In this document: piece by piece, positions 1 to 12,025 of the stretch
How the letters are laid out: each line of letters opens with the position of its first letter
How positions within the stretch are numbered: position 1 is the first letter of the stretch
Source: Luzula sylvatica
Lineage: Eukaryota > Streptophyta > Magnoliopsida > Poales > Juncaceae
Direction: 5' to 3'
Assembly: GCA_946800325.1 (NCBI GenBank)
Contig: OX326958.1
Coordinates: 16,272,992 to 16,336,991, forward strand
Length of the DNA: 64,000 nucleotides
The notes under the pieces: generated by a model
The model's input: only the letters and a program-made list of their open reading frames with translations
What the model was told of the DNA's origin: nothing
Database searches by the model: none
Made by a program: the position numbers and the translations under genes

Positions 1-1612
1 ATCTTGTTTTGAATCGAAAAACAAACTTTCTTAGTGTTTGTGAAATTTGGTGAAAAGTTATGTACTGAAAGATACGATACAAATGATCTAAAAACACGTT
101 ATTTGAACTCCTCAAAGCGTTAAAATCTTGTTTTGAATCGAAAAACAAACTTTCTTAGTGTTTGTGAAATTTGGTGAAAAGTTATGTAGTAAAAGATACG
201 ATACAAATGATCTAGAAACACGTTATTTGAACTCTTCATAGCGTTCAAATCTTGTTTTGAATCGAAAAACAAACTTTCTTAGTGTTTGTGAAATTTAGTG
301 AAAAGTTATGTACTAAAAGATACGATACAAATGATCTAAAAACTTGTTATTTGAACACTTCAAAGCGTTAAAATCTTGTTTTGAATCGAAAAACAAACTT
401 TCTTAGTGTTTGTGAAATTTGGTGAAAAGTTATGTACTAAAAGATACGATACAAATGATCTAAAAACAAGTTATTTGAACTCCTCAAAGCGTTAAAATCT
501 TGTTTTGAATCGAAAAACAAACTTTCTTAGTGTTTGTGAAATTTGGTGAAAAGTTATGTAGTAAAAGATACGATACAAATGATCTAGAAACACGTTATTT
601 GAACTCCTCATAGCGTTAAAATCTTGTTTTGAATCGAAAAACAAACTTTCTTAGTGTTTGTGAAATTTGGTGAAAAGTTATGTACTAAAAGATACGATAC
701 AAATGATCTAAAAACTTGTTATTTGAACACCTCAAAGCGTTAAAATCTTGTTTTGAATCGAAAAACAAACTTTCTTAGTGTTTGTGAAATTTGGTGAAAA
801 GTTATGTACTAAAAGATACGATACAAATGATCTAAAAACAAGTTATTTGAACTCCTCAAAGCGTTAAAATCTTGTTTTGAATCGAAAAACAAACTTTCTT
901 AGTGTTTGTGAAATTTGGTGAAAAATTATGTACTGAAAGATACGATACAAATGATCTAAAAACACGTTATTTGAACTCCTCAAAGCGTTAAAATCTTGTT
1001 TTGAATCGAAAAACAAACTTTCTTAGTGTTTGTGAAATTTGGTGAAAAGTTGTGTAGTAAAAGATACGATACAAATGATCTAGAAACACGTTATTTGAAC
1101 TCCTCAAAGCGTTAAAATCTTGTTTTGAATCGAAAAACAAACTTTCTTAGTGTTTGTGAAATTTGGTGAAAAGTTATGTACTGAAAGATACGATACAAAT
1201 GATCTAAAAACACGTTATTTGAACTCCTCAAAGCGTTAAAATCTTGTTTTGAATCGAAAAACAAACTTTCTTAGTGTTTGTGAAATTTGGTGAAACGTTA
1301 TGTAGTAAAAGATACGATACAAATGATCTAGAAACACGTTATTTGAACTCCTCAAAGCGTTAAAATCTTGTTTTGAATCGAAAAACAAACTTTCTTAGTG
1401 TTTGTGAAATTTGGTGAAAAGTTATGTACTAAAAGATACGATACAAATGATCTAAAAACACGTTATTTGAACTCCTCAAAGCGTTAAAATCTGGTTTTGA
1501 ATCGAAAAACAAACTTTCTTAGTGTTTGTGAAAATTGGTGAAAAGTTATGTACTAAAAGATACGATACAAATGATCTAAAAACACGTTATTTGAACTCCT
1601 CAAAGCGTTAAA
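1..1612. repeat. 13-monomer segment, first copy (M1-M13)
   Basis: The order A B' C D B' C D J K A I E Eg is found again at 4465-6076, 4464 bp (36 monomers) downstream. Both copies carry the rare T111 in the B' unit and A50 in the following C unit, as well as the linked J (A57) and K (G60) pair. The copies differ at scattered single bases, for example C122 in M2, T111 in M3 and an extra A in place of T in M13 (GAAAATTGG). The shared private variants indicate descent from one duplication rather than chance class order. Confidence 0.8.
1365..1488. repeat. Representative consensus monomer (class E, M12)
   Basis: This unit matches the consensus and serves as the position reference for the class codes. 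It is 124 bp with 35 G or C (28%). Landmarks: TCGA at 14-17; a 6-bp inverted repeat, ACAAAC at 21-26 and GTTTGT at 36-41, separated by 9 bases; a back-to-back GATACGATAC at 71-80; GATC at 85-88; ACGT at 96-99; GCG at 117-119. There are four CpGs (15, 75, 97, 118). Main variable positions are 5, 51, 54, 56, 57, 60, 65, 67, 75, 76, 81, 91, 92, 94, 96, 97, 109 and 115. The start point is a convention: a satellite monomer has no natural first base. No promoter, coding frame or RNA gene is visible. Confidence 0.95.
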
Positions 1613-4464
1613 ATCTTGTTTTGAATCGAAAAACAAACTTTCTTAGTGTTTGTGAAATTTGGTGAAAAGTTATGTAGTAAAAGATACGATACAAATGATC
1701 TAGAAACACGTTATTTGAACTCCTCATAGCGTTAAAATCTTGTTTTGAATCGAAAAACAAACTTTCTTAGTGTTTGTGAAATTTGGTGAAAAGTTATGTA
1801 CTAAAAGATACGATACAAATGATCTAAAAACTTGTTATTTGAACACCTCAAAGCGTTAAAATCTTGTTTTGAATCGAAAAACAAACTTTCTTAGTGTTTG
1901 TGAAATTTGGTGAAAAGTTATGTACTAAAAGATACGATACAAATGATCTAAAAACAAGTTATTTGAACTCCTCAAAGCGTTAAAATCTTGTTTTGAATCG
2001 AAAAACAAACTTTCTTAGTGTTTGTGAAATTTGGTGAAAAGTTATGTAGTAAAAGATACGATACAAATGATCTAGAAACACGTTATTTGAATTCCTCATA
2101 GCGTTAAAATCTTGTTTTGAATCGAAAAACAAACTTTCTTAGTGTTTGTGAAATTTGGTGAAAAGTTATGTACTAAAAGATACGATACAAATGATCTAAA
2201 ACCACGTTATTTGAACTCCTCAGAGCGTTAAAATCTTGTTTTGAATCGAAAAACAAACTTTCTTAGTGTTTGTGAAATTTGGTGAAAAGTTATGTACTAA
2301 AAGATACTATACAAATGATCTAAAAACATGTTATTTGAACTCCTCAAAGCGTTAAAATCTTGTTTTGAATCGAAAAACAAACTTTCTTAGTGTTTGTGAA
2401 ATTTGGTGAAAAGTTATGTACTAAAAGATACAATACAAATGATCTAAAAACACGTTATTTGAACTCCTCAAAGCGTTAAAATCTGGTTTTGAATCGAAAA
2501 ACAAACTTTCTTAGTGTTTGTGAAATTTGGTGAAAAGTTATGTACTAAAAGATACGATACAAATGATCTAAAAACACGTTATTTGAACTCCTCAAAGCGT
2601 TAAAATCTGGTTTTGAATCGAAAAACAAACTTTCTTAGTGTTTGTGAAATTTGGCGAAAAGTTATGTAGTAAAAGATACGATACTAATGATCTAGGAACA
2701 CGTTATTTGAACTCCTCAAAGCGTTAAAATCTTGTTTTGAATCGAAAAACAAACTTTCTTAGTGTTTGTGAAATTTGGTGAAAAGTTATGTACTGAAAGA
2801 TACGATACAAATGATCTAAAAACACGTTATTTGAACTCCTCAAAGCGTTAAAATCTTGTTTTGAATCGAAAAACAAACTTTCTTAGTGTTTGTGAAATTT
2901 GGTGAAAAGTTATGTAGTAAAAGATACGATACAAATGATCTAGAAACACGTTATTTGAACTCCTCAAAGCGTTAAAATCTTGTTTTGAATCGAAAAACAA
3001 ACTTTCTTAGTGTTTGTGAAATTTGGTGAAAAGTTATGTACTAAAAGATACGATACAAATGATCTAAAAACACGTTATTTGAACTCCTCAAAGCGTTAAA
3101 ATCTGGTTTTGAATCGAAAAACAAACTTTCTTAGTGTTTGTGAAATTTGGTGAAAAGTTATGTACTAAAAGATACGATACAAATGATCTAAAAACACGTT
3201 ATTTGAACTCCTCAAAGCGTTAAAATCTGGTTTTGAATCGAAAAACAAACTTTCTTAGTGTTTGTGAAATTTGGCGAAAACTTATGTAGTAAAAGATACG
3301 ATACTAATGATCTAGGAACACGTTATTTGAACTCCTCAAAGCGTTAAAATCTTGTTTTGAATCGAAAAACAAACTTTCTTAGTGTTTGTGAAATTTGGTG
3401 AAAAGTTATGTACTGAAAGATACGATACAAATGATCTAAAAACACGTTATTTGAACTCCTCAAAGCGTTAAAATCTTGTTTTGAATCGAAAAACAAACTT
3501 TCTTAGTGTTTGTGAAATTTGGTGAAAAGTTATGTACTAAAAGATACGATACAAATGATCTAAAACCACGTTATTTGAACTCCTCAAAGCGTTAAAATCT
3601 TGTTTTGAATCGAAAAACAAACTTTCTTAGTGTTTGTGAAATTTGGTGAAAAGTTATGTACTAAAAGATACTATACAAATGATCTAAAAACATGTTATTT
3701 GAACTCCTCAAAGCGTTAAAATCTTGTTTTGAATCGAAAAACAAACTTTCTTAGTGTTTGTGAAATTTGGTGAAAAGTTATGTACTAAAAGATACGATAC
3801 AAATGATCTAAAAACACGTTATTTGAACTCCTCAAAGCGTTAAAATCTGGTTTTGAATCGAAAAACAAACTTTCTTAGTGTTTGTGAAATTTGGTGAAAA
3901 GTTATGTACTAAAAGATACGATACAAATGATCTAAAAACACGTTATTTGAACTCCTCAAAGCGTTAAAATCTGGTTTTGAATCGAAAAACAAACTTTCTT
4001 AGTGTTTGTGAAATTTGGCGAAAAGTTATGTAGTAAAAGATACGATACAAATGATCTAGGAACACGTTATTTGAACTCCTCAAAGCGTTAAAATCTTGTT
4101 TTGAATCGAAAAACAAACTTTCTTAGTGTTTGTGAAATTTGGTGAAACGTTATGTAGTAAAAGATACGATACAAATGATCTAGAAACACGTTATTTGAAC
4201 TCCTCAAAGCGTTAAAATCTGGTTTTGAATCGAAAACCAAACTTTCTTAGTGTTTGTGAAATTTGGTGAAAAGTTATGTACTAAAAGATAAGATACAAAT
4301 GATCTAAAAACACGTTATTTGAACTCCTCAAAGCGTTAAAATCTGGTTTTGAATCGAAAAACAAACTTTCTTAGTGTTTGTGAAATTTGGCGAAAAGTTA
4401 TGTAGTAAAAGATACGATACTAATGATCTAGGAACACGTTATTTGAACTCCTCAAAGCGTTAAA

Positions 4465-6076
4465 ATTTTGTTTTGAATCGAAAAACAAACTTTCTTAGTG
4501 TTTGTGAAATTTGGTGAAAAGTTATGTACTGAAAGATACGATACAAATGATCTAAAAACACGTTATTTGAACTCCTCAAAGCGTTAAAATCTTGTTTTGA
4601 ATCGAAAAACAAACTTTCTTAGTGTTTGTGAAATTTGGTGAAAAGTTATGTAGTAAAAGATACGATACAAATGATCTAGAAACACGTTATTTGAACTCTT
4701 CATAGCGTTAAAATCTTGTTTTGAATCGAAAAACAAACTTTCTTAGTGTTTGTGAAATTTAGTGAAAAGTTATGTACTAAAAGATACGATACAAATGATC
4801 TAAAAACTTGTTATTTGAACACCTCAAAGCGTTAAAATCTTGTTTTGAATCGAAAAACAAACTTTCTTAGTGTTTGTGAAATTTGGTGAAAAGTTATGTA
4901 CTAAAAGATACGATACAAATGATCTAAAAACAAGTTATTTGAACTCCTCAAAGCGTTAAAATCTTGTTTTGAATCGAAAAACAAACTTTCTTAGTGTTTG
5001 TGAAATTTGGTGAAAAGTTATGTAGTAAAAGATACGATACAAATGATCTAGAAACACGTTATTTGAACTCCTCATAGCGTTAAAATCTTGTTTTGAATCG
5101 AAAAACAAACTTTCTTAGTGTTTGTGAAATTTGGTGAAAAGTTATGTACTAAAAGATACGATACAAATGATCTAAAAACTTGTTATTTGAACACCTCAAA
5201 GCGTTAAAATCTTGTTTTGAATCGAAAAACAAACTTTCTTAGTGTTTGTGAAATTTGGTGAAAAGTTATGTACTAAAAGATACGATACAAATGATCTAAA
5301 AACAAGTTATTTGAACTCCTCAAAGCGTTAAAATCTTGTTTTGAATCGAAAAACAAACTTTCTTAGTGTTTGTGATATTTGGTGAAAAATTATGTACTGA
5401 AAGATACGATACAAATGATCTAAAAACACGTTATTTGAACTCCTCAAAGCGTTAAAATCTTGTTTTGAATCGAAAAACAAACTTTCTTAGTGTTGGTGAA
5501 ATTTGGTGAAAAGTTGTGTAGTAAAAGATACGATACAAATGATCTAGAAACACGTTATTTGAACTCCTCAAAGCGTTAAAATCTTGTTTTGAATCGAAAA
5601 ACAAACTTTCTTAGTGTTTGTGAAATTTGGTGAAAAGTTATGTACTGAAAGATACGATACAAATGATCTAAAAACACGTTATTTGAACTCCTCAAAGCGT
5701 TAAAATCTTGTTTTGAATCGAAAAACAAACTTTCTTAGTGTTTGTGAAATTTGGTGAAACGTTATGTAGTAAAAGATACGATACAAATGATCTAGAAACA
5801 CGTTATTTGAACTCCTCAAAGCGTTAAAATCTTGTTTTGAATCGAAAAACAAACTTTCTTAGTGTTTGTGAAATTTGGTGAAAAGTTATGTACTAAAAGA
5901 TACGATACAAATGATCTAAAAACACGTTATTTGAACTCCTCAAAGCGTTAAAATCTGGTTTTGAATCGAAAAACAAACTTTCTTAGTGTTTGTGAAATTT
6001 GGTGAAAAGTTATGTACTAAAAGATACGATACAAATGATCTAAAAACACGTTATTTGAACTCCTCAAAGCGTTAAA
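4465..6076. repeat. 13-monomer segment, second copy (M37-M49)
   Basis: Same class order as 1-1612. Private changes include T4 in M37, GTGATATTT in M44 and GTTGGTG in M45. Immediately after it, 6077-6572 (M50-M53) begins the order again (A B' C D), including the T111 and A50 markers, so a third partial copy abuts in tandem and is cut off by block 2. Confidence 0.8.
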
Positions 6077-6572
6077 ATCTTGTTTTGAATCGAAAAACAA
6101 ACTTTCTTAGTGTTTGTGAAATTTGGTGAAAAGTTATGTACTGAAAGATACGATACAAATGATCTAAAAACACGTTATTTGAACTCCTCAAAGCGTTAAA
6201 ATCTTGTTTTGAATCGAAAAACAAACTTTCTTAGTGTTTGTGAAATTTGGTGAAAAGTTATGTAGTAAAAGATACGATACAAATGATCTAGAAACACGTT
6301 ATTTGAACTCTTCATAGCGTTAAAATCTTGTTTTGAATCGAAAAACAAACTTTCTTAGTGTTTGTGAAATTTAGTGAAAAGTTATGTACTAAAAGATACG
6401 ATACAAATGATCTAAAAACTTGTTATTTGAACACCTCAAAGCGTTAAAATCTTGTTTTGAATCGAAAAACAAACTTTCTTAGTGTTTGTGAAATTTGGTG
6501 AAAAGTTATGTACTAAAAGATACGATACAAATGATCTAAAAACAAGTTATTTGAACTCCTCAAAGCGTTAAA

Positions 6573-8925
6573 ATCTTGTTTTGAATCGAAAAACAAACTT
6601 TCTTAGTGTTTGTGAAATTTGGTGAAAAGTTATGTAGTAAAAGATACGATACAAATGATCTAGAAACACGTCATTTGAACTCCTCATAGCGTTAAAATCT
6701 TGTTTTGAATCGAAAAACAAACTTTCTTAGTGTTTGTGAAATTTGGTGAAAAGTTATGTACTAAAAGATACGATACAAATGATCTAAAAACTTGTTATTT
6801 GAACACCTCAAAACGTTAAAATCTTGTTTTGAATCGAAAAACAAACTTTCTTAGTGTTTGTGAAATTTGGTGAAAAGTTATGTACTAAAAGATACGATAC
6901 AAATGATCTAAAAACAAGTTATTTGAACTCCTCAAAGCGTTAAAATCTTGTTTTGAATCGAAAAACAAACTTTCTTAGTGTTTGTGAAATTTGGTGAAAA
7001 GTTATGTACTAAAAGATACGATACAAATGATCTAAAAACACGTTATTTGAACTCCTCAAAGCGTTAAAATCTTGTTTTGAATCGAAAAACAAACTTTCTT
7101 AGTGTTTGTGAAATTTGGTGAAACGTTATGTAGTAAAAGATACGATACAAATGATCTAGAAACACGTTATTTGAACACCTCAAAGCGTTAAAATCTGGTT
7201 TTGAATCGAAAAACAAACTTTCTTAGTGTTTGTGAAATTTGGTGAAAAGTTATGTACTAAAAGATACGATACAAATGATCTAAAAACACGTTATTTGAAC
7301 TCCTCAAAGCGTTAAAATCTGGTTTTGAATCGAAAAACAAACTTTCTTAGTGTTTGTGAAATTTGGCGAAAAGTTATGTAGTAAAAGATACGATACTAAT
7401 GATCTAGGAACACGTTATTTGAACTCCTCAAAGCGTTAAAATCTTGTTTTGAATCGAAAAACAAACTTTCTTAGTGTTTGTGAAATTTGGTGAAAAGTTA
7501 TGTACTGAAAGATACGATACAAATGATCTAAAAACACGTTATTTGAACTCCTCAAAGCGTTAAAATCTTGTTTTGAATCGAAAAACAAACTTTCTTAGTG
7601 TTTGTGAAATTTGGTGAAAAGTTATGTACTAAAAGATATGATACAAATGATCTAAAAACACGTTATTTGAACTCCTCAAAGCGTTAAAATCTGGTTTTGA
7701 ATCGAAAAACAAACTTTCTTAGTGTTTGTGAAATTTGGCGAAAAGTTATGTAGTAAAAGATACGATACAAATGATCTAGGAACACGTTATTTGAACTCCT
7801 CAAAGCGTTAAAATCTTGTTTTGAATCGAAAAACAAACTTTCTTAGTGTTTGTGAAATTTGGTGAGAAGTTATGTAGTAAAAGATACGATACAAATGATC
7901 TAGAAACACGTTATTTGAACTCCTCAAAGCGTTAAAATCTTGTTTTGAATCGAAAAACAAACTTTCTTAGTGTTTGTGAAATTTGGTGAAAAGTTATGTA
8001 GTAAAAGATACGATACAAATGATCTAGAAACACGTTATTTGAACTCCTCATAGCGTTAAAATCTTGTTTTGAATCGAAAAACAAACTTTCTTAGTGTTTG
8101 TGAAATTTGGTGAAAAGTTATGTACTAAAAGATACGATACAAATGATCTAAAACCACGTTATTTGAACTCCTCAGAGCGTTAAAATCTTGTTTTGAATCG
8201 AAAAACAAACTTTCTTAGTGTTTGTGAAATTTGGTGAGAAGTTATGTAGTAAAAGATACGATACAAATGATCTAGAAACACGTTATTTGAACTCCTCAAA
8301 GCGTTAAAATCTTGTTTTGAATCGAAAAACAAACTTTCTTAGTGTTTGTGAAATTTGGTGAAAAGTTATGTAGTAAAAGATATGATACAAATGATCTAGA
8401 AACACGTTATTTGAACTCCTCATAGCGTTAAAATCTTGTTTTGAATCGAAAAACAAACTTTCTTAGTGTTTGTGAAATTTGGTGAAAAGTTATGTACTAA
8501 AAGATACGATACAAATGATCTAAAACCACGTTATTTGAACTCCTCAGAGCGTTAAAATCTTGTTTTGAATCGAAAAACAAACTTTCTTAGTGTTTGTGAA
8601 ATTTGGTGAAAAGTTATGTACTAAAAGATACTATACAAATGATCTAAAAACATGTTATTTGAACTCCTCAAAGCGTTAAAATCTTGTTTTGAATCGAAAA
8701 ACAAACTTTCTTAGTGTTTGTGAAATTTGGTGAAAAGTTATGTAGTAAAAGATACGATACAAATGATCTAAAAACACGTTATTTGAACTCCTCAAAGCGT
8801 TAAAATCTGGTTTTGAATCGAAAAACAAACTTTCTTAGTGTTTGTGAAATTTGGTGAAAAGTTATGTACTAAAAGATACGATACAAATGATCTAAAAACA
8901 CGTTATTTGAACTCAAAGCGTTAAA
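6573..8925. repeat. ~5.9-kb HOR, 3' partial copy (M54-M72)
   Basis: Nineteen monomers (B' C D E I Eg F A Et F' L B' G L B' G H, then a B/E hybrid, then Eg with a 3-bp deletion). They correspond one to one with the last 19 monomers of the next full copy (12398-14750, offset 5825 bp). Shared diagnostics are CGTCATT in the first B', GGTGAGAAG (G54) in two L units, GATATGATAC in Et and the second-last B', G65 with A91 in M71, and the 3-bp deletion at the end. Private differences are few: AAAACG in M55 and A109 in M58. Confidence 0.88.
8805..8925. repeat. 121-bp monomer with 3-bp deletion (M72)
   Basis: The consensus GAACTCCTCAAAG is shortened to GAACTCAAAG, losing three bases in the CTCCTC direct repeat near monomer positions 108-113. 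This is typical of slippage between two adjacent CTC triplets. The rest is class Eg. It closes an HOR copy. Confidence 0.95.
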
Positions 8926-10041
8926 ATCTGGTTTTGAATCGAAAAACAAACTTTCTTAGTGTTTGTGAAATTTGGCGAAAAGTTATGTAGTAAAAGATAC
9001 GATACTAATGATCTAGGAACACGTTATTTGAACTCCTCAAAGCGTTAAAATCTTGTTTTGAATCGAAAAACAAACTTTCTTAGTGTTTGTGAAATTTGGT
9101 GAAAAGTTATGTACTGAAAGATACGATACAAATGATCTAAAAACACGTTATTTGAACTTCTCAAAGCGTTAAAATCTTGTTTTGAATCGAAAAACAAACT
9201 TTCTTAGTGTTTGTGAAATTTGGTGAAAAGTTATGTAGTAAAAGATACGATACAAATGATCTAGAAACACGTTATTTGAACTCCTCAAAGCGTTAAAATC
9301 TTGTTTTGAATCGAAAAACAAACTTTCTTAGTGTTTGTGAAATTTGGTGAAAAGTTATGTACTAAAAGATACGATACAAATGATCTAAAAACACGTTATT
9401 TGAACTCCTCAAAGCGTTAAAATCTGGTTTTGAATCGAAAAACAAACTTTCTTAGTGTTTGTGAAATTTGGTGAAAAGTTATGTACTAAAAGATACGATA
9501 CAAATGATCTAAAAACACGTTATTTGAACTCCTCAAAGCGTTAAAATCTGGTTTTGAATCGAAAAACAAACTTTCTTAGTGTTTGTGAAATTTGGCGAAA
9601 AGTTATGTAGTAAAAGATACGATACTAATGATCTAGGAACACGTTATTTGAACTCCTCAAAGCGTTAAAATCTTGTTTTGAATCGAAAAACAAACTTTCT
9701 TAGTGTTTGTGAAATTTGGTGAAAAGTTATGTACTGAAAGATACGATACAAATGATCTAAAAACACGTTATTTGAACTCCTCAAAGCGTTAAAATCTTGT
9801 TTTGAATCGAAAAACAAACTTTCTTAGTGTTTGTGAAATTTGGTGAAACGTTATGTAGTAAAAGATACGATACAAATGATCTAGAAACACGTTATTTGAA
9901 CTCCTCAAAGCGTTAAAATCTGGTTTTGAATCGAAAAACAAACTTTCTTAGTGTTTGTGAAATTTGGTGAAAAGTTATGTACTAAAAGATACGATACAAA
10001 TGATCTAAAAACACGTTATTTGAACTCCTCAAAGCGTTAAA

Positions 10042-12025
10042 ATCTGGTTTTGAATCGAAAAACAAACTTTCTTAGTGTTTGTGAAATTTGGCGAAAAGTT
10101 ATGTAGTAAAAGATACGATACTAATGATCTAGGAACACGTTATTTGAACTCCTCAAAGCGTTAAAATCTTGTTTTGAATCGAAAAACAAACTTTCTTAGT
10201 GTTTGTGAAATTTGGTGAAAAGTTATGTACTGAAAGATACGATACAAATGATCTAAAAACACGTTATTTGAACTCCTCAAAGCGTTAAAATCTTGTTTTG
10301 AATCGAAAAACAAACTTTCTTAGTGTTTGTGAAATTTGGTGAAAAGTTATGTACTAAAAGATACGATACAAATGATCTAAAAACTTGTTATTTGAACACC
10401 TCAAAGCGTTAAAATCTTGTTTTGAATCGAAAAACAAACTTTCTTAGTGTTTGTGAAATTTGGTGAAAAGTTATGTAGTAAAAGATACGATACAAATGAT
10501 CTAGAAACACGTCATTTGAACTCCTCATAGCGTTAAAATCTTGTTTTGAATCGAAAAACAAACTTTCTTAGTGTTTGTGAAATTTGGTGAAAAGTTATGT
10601 ACTAAAAGATACGATACAAATGATCTAAAAACTTGTTATTTGAACACCTCAAAGCGTTAAAATCTTGTTTTGAATCGAAAAACAAACTTTCTTAGTGTTT
10701 GTGAAATTTGGTGAAAAGTTATGTACTAAAAGATACGATACAAATGATCTAAAAACAAGTTATTTGAACTCCTCAAAGCGTTAAAATCTTGTTTTGAATC
10801 GAAAAACAAACTTTCTTAGTGTTTGTGAAATTTGGTGAAAAGTTATGTACTAAAAGATACGATACAAATGATCTAAAAACACGTTATTTGAACTCCTCAA
10901 AGCGTTAAAATCTTGTTTTGAATCGAAAAACAAACTTTCTTAGTGTTTGTGAAATTTGGTGAAACGTTATGTAGTAAAAGATACGATACAAATGATCTAG
11001 AAACACGTTATTTGAACTCCTCAAAGCGTTAAAATCTGGTTTTGAATCGAAAAACAAACTTTCTTAGTGTTTGTGAAATTTGGTGAAAAGTTATGTACTA
11101 AAAGATACGATACAAATGATCTAAAAACACGTTATTTGAACTCCTCAAAGCGTTAAAATCTGGTTTTGAATCGAAAAACAAACTTTCTTAGTGTTTGTGA
11201 AATTTGGCGAAAAGTTATGTAGTAAAAGATACGATACTAATGATCTAGGAACACGTTATTTGAACTCCTCAAAGCGTTAAAATCTTGTTTTGAATCGAAA
11301 AACAAACTTTCTTAGTGTTTGTGAAATTTGGTGAAAAGTTATGTACTGAAAGATACGATACAAATGATCTAAAAACACGTTATTTGAACTCCTCAAAGCG
11401 TTAAAATCTTGTTTTGAATCGAAAAACAAACTTTCTTAGTGTTTGTGAAATTTGGTGAAAAGTTATGTACTAAAAGATATGATACAAATGATCTAAAAAC
11501 ACGTTATTTGAACTCCTCAAAGCGTTAAAATCTGGTTTTGAATCGAAAAACAAACTTTCTTAGTGTTTGTGAAATTTGGCGAAAAGTTATGTAGTAAAAG
11601 ATACGATACAAATGATCTAGGAACACGTTATTTGAACTCCTCAAAGCGTTAAAATCTTGTTTTGAATCGAAAAACAAACTTTCTTAGTGTTTGTGAAATT
11701 TGGTGAGAAGTTATGTAGTAAAAGATACGATACAAATGATCTAGAAACACGTTATTTGAACTCCTCAAAGCGTTAAAATCTTGTTTTGAATCGAAAAACA
11801 AACTTTCTTAGTGTTTGTGAAATTTGGTGAAAAGTTATGTAGTAAAAGATACGATACAAATGATCTAGAAACACGTTATTTGAACTCCTCATAGCGTTAA
11901 AATCTTGTTTTGAATCGAAAAACAAACTTTCTTAGTGTTTGTGAAATTTGGTGAAAAGTTATGTACTAAAAGATACGATACAAATGATCTAAAACCACGT
12001 TATTTGAACTCCTCAAAGCGTTAAA
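10042..12025. repeat. 1984-bp sub-repeat, left member (M82-M97)
   Basis: Sixteen monomers, F A C B' C D E I Eg F A Et F' L B' G, followed directly by the same sixteen at 12026-14009. The clearest difference is the last unit: G with CAAAG here against CAGAG in the right member. Restarting with F directly after G suggests the junction arose by exchange between misaligned arrays. Confidence 0.87.

Larger units (their letters stand above)
1..6572. repeat. Array block 1: mosaic of classes A, B', C, D, J, K, I, E, G, H, F (M1-M53)
   Basis: Class order M1-M53: A B' C D B' C D J K A I E Eg, B' C D B' G H E Eg F, A B E Eg F, A G H E Eg F', I Eg F, A B' C D B' C D J K A I E Eg, A B' C D. The block lacks the L, Et and CGTCATT markers of block 2. 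Its borders are set by where block 2 markers begin (M54). M2 has C122, and M2 and M3 have T111. M3, M39 and M52 share a rare A50, and M2, M38 and M51 share T111, tying these three positions together as copies of one ancestral segment. Confidence 0.8.

Noticed and set aside
1365..1385. CENP-B box
   Set aside because: The reverse complement of positions 4-19 reads TTTCGATTCAAAACAAG, which fits the TTCG and the single A of the known core but not the CGGG. Five of nine core bases is too weak to claim a binding site.
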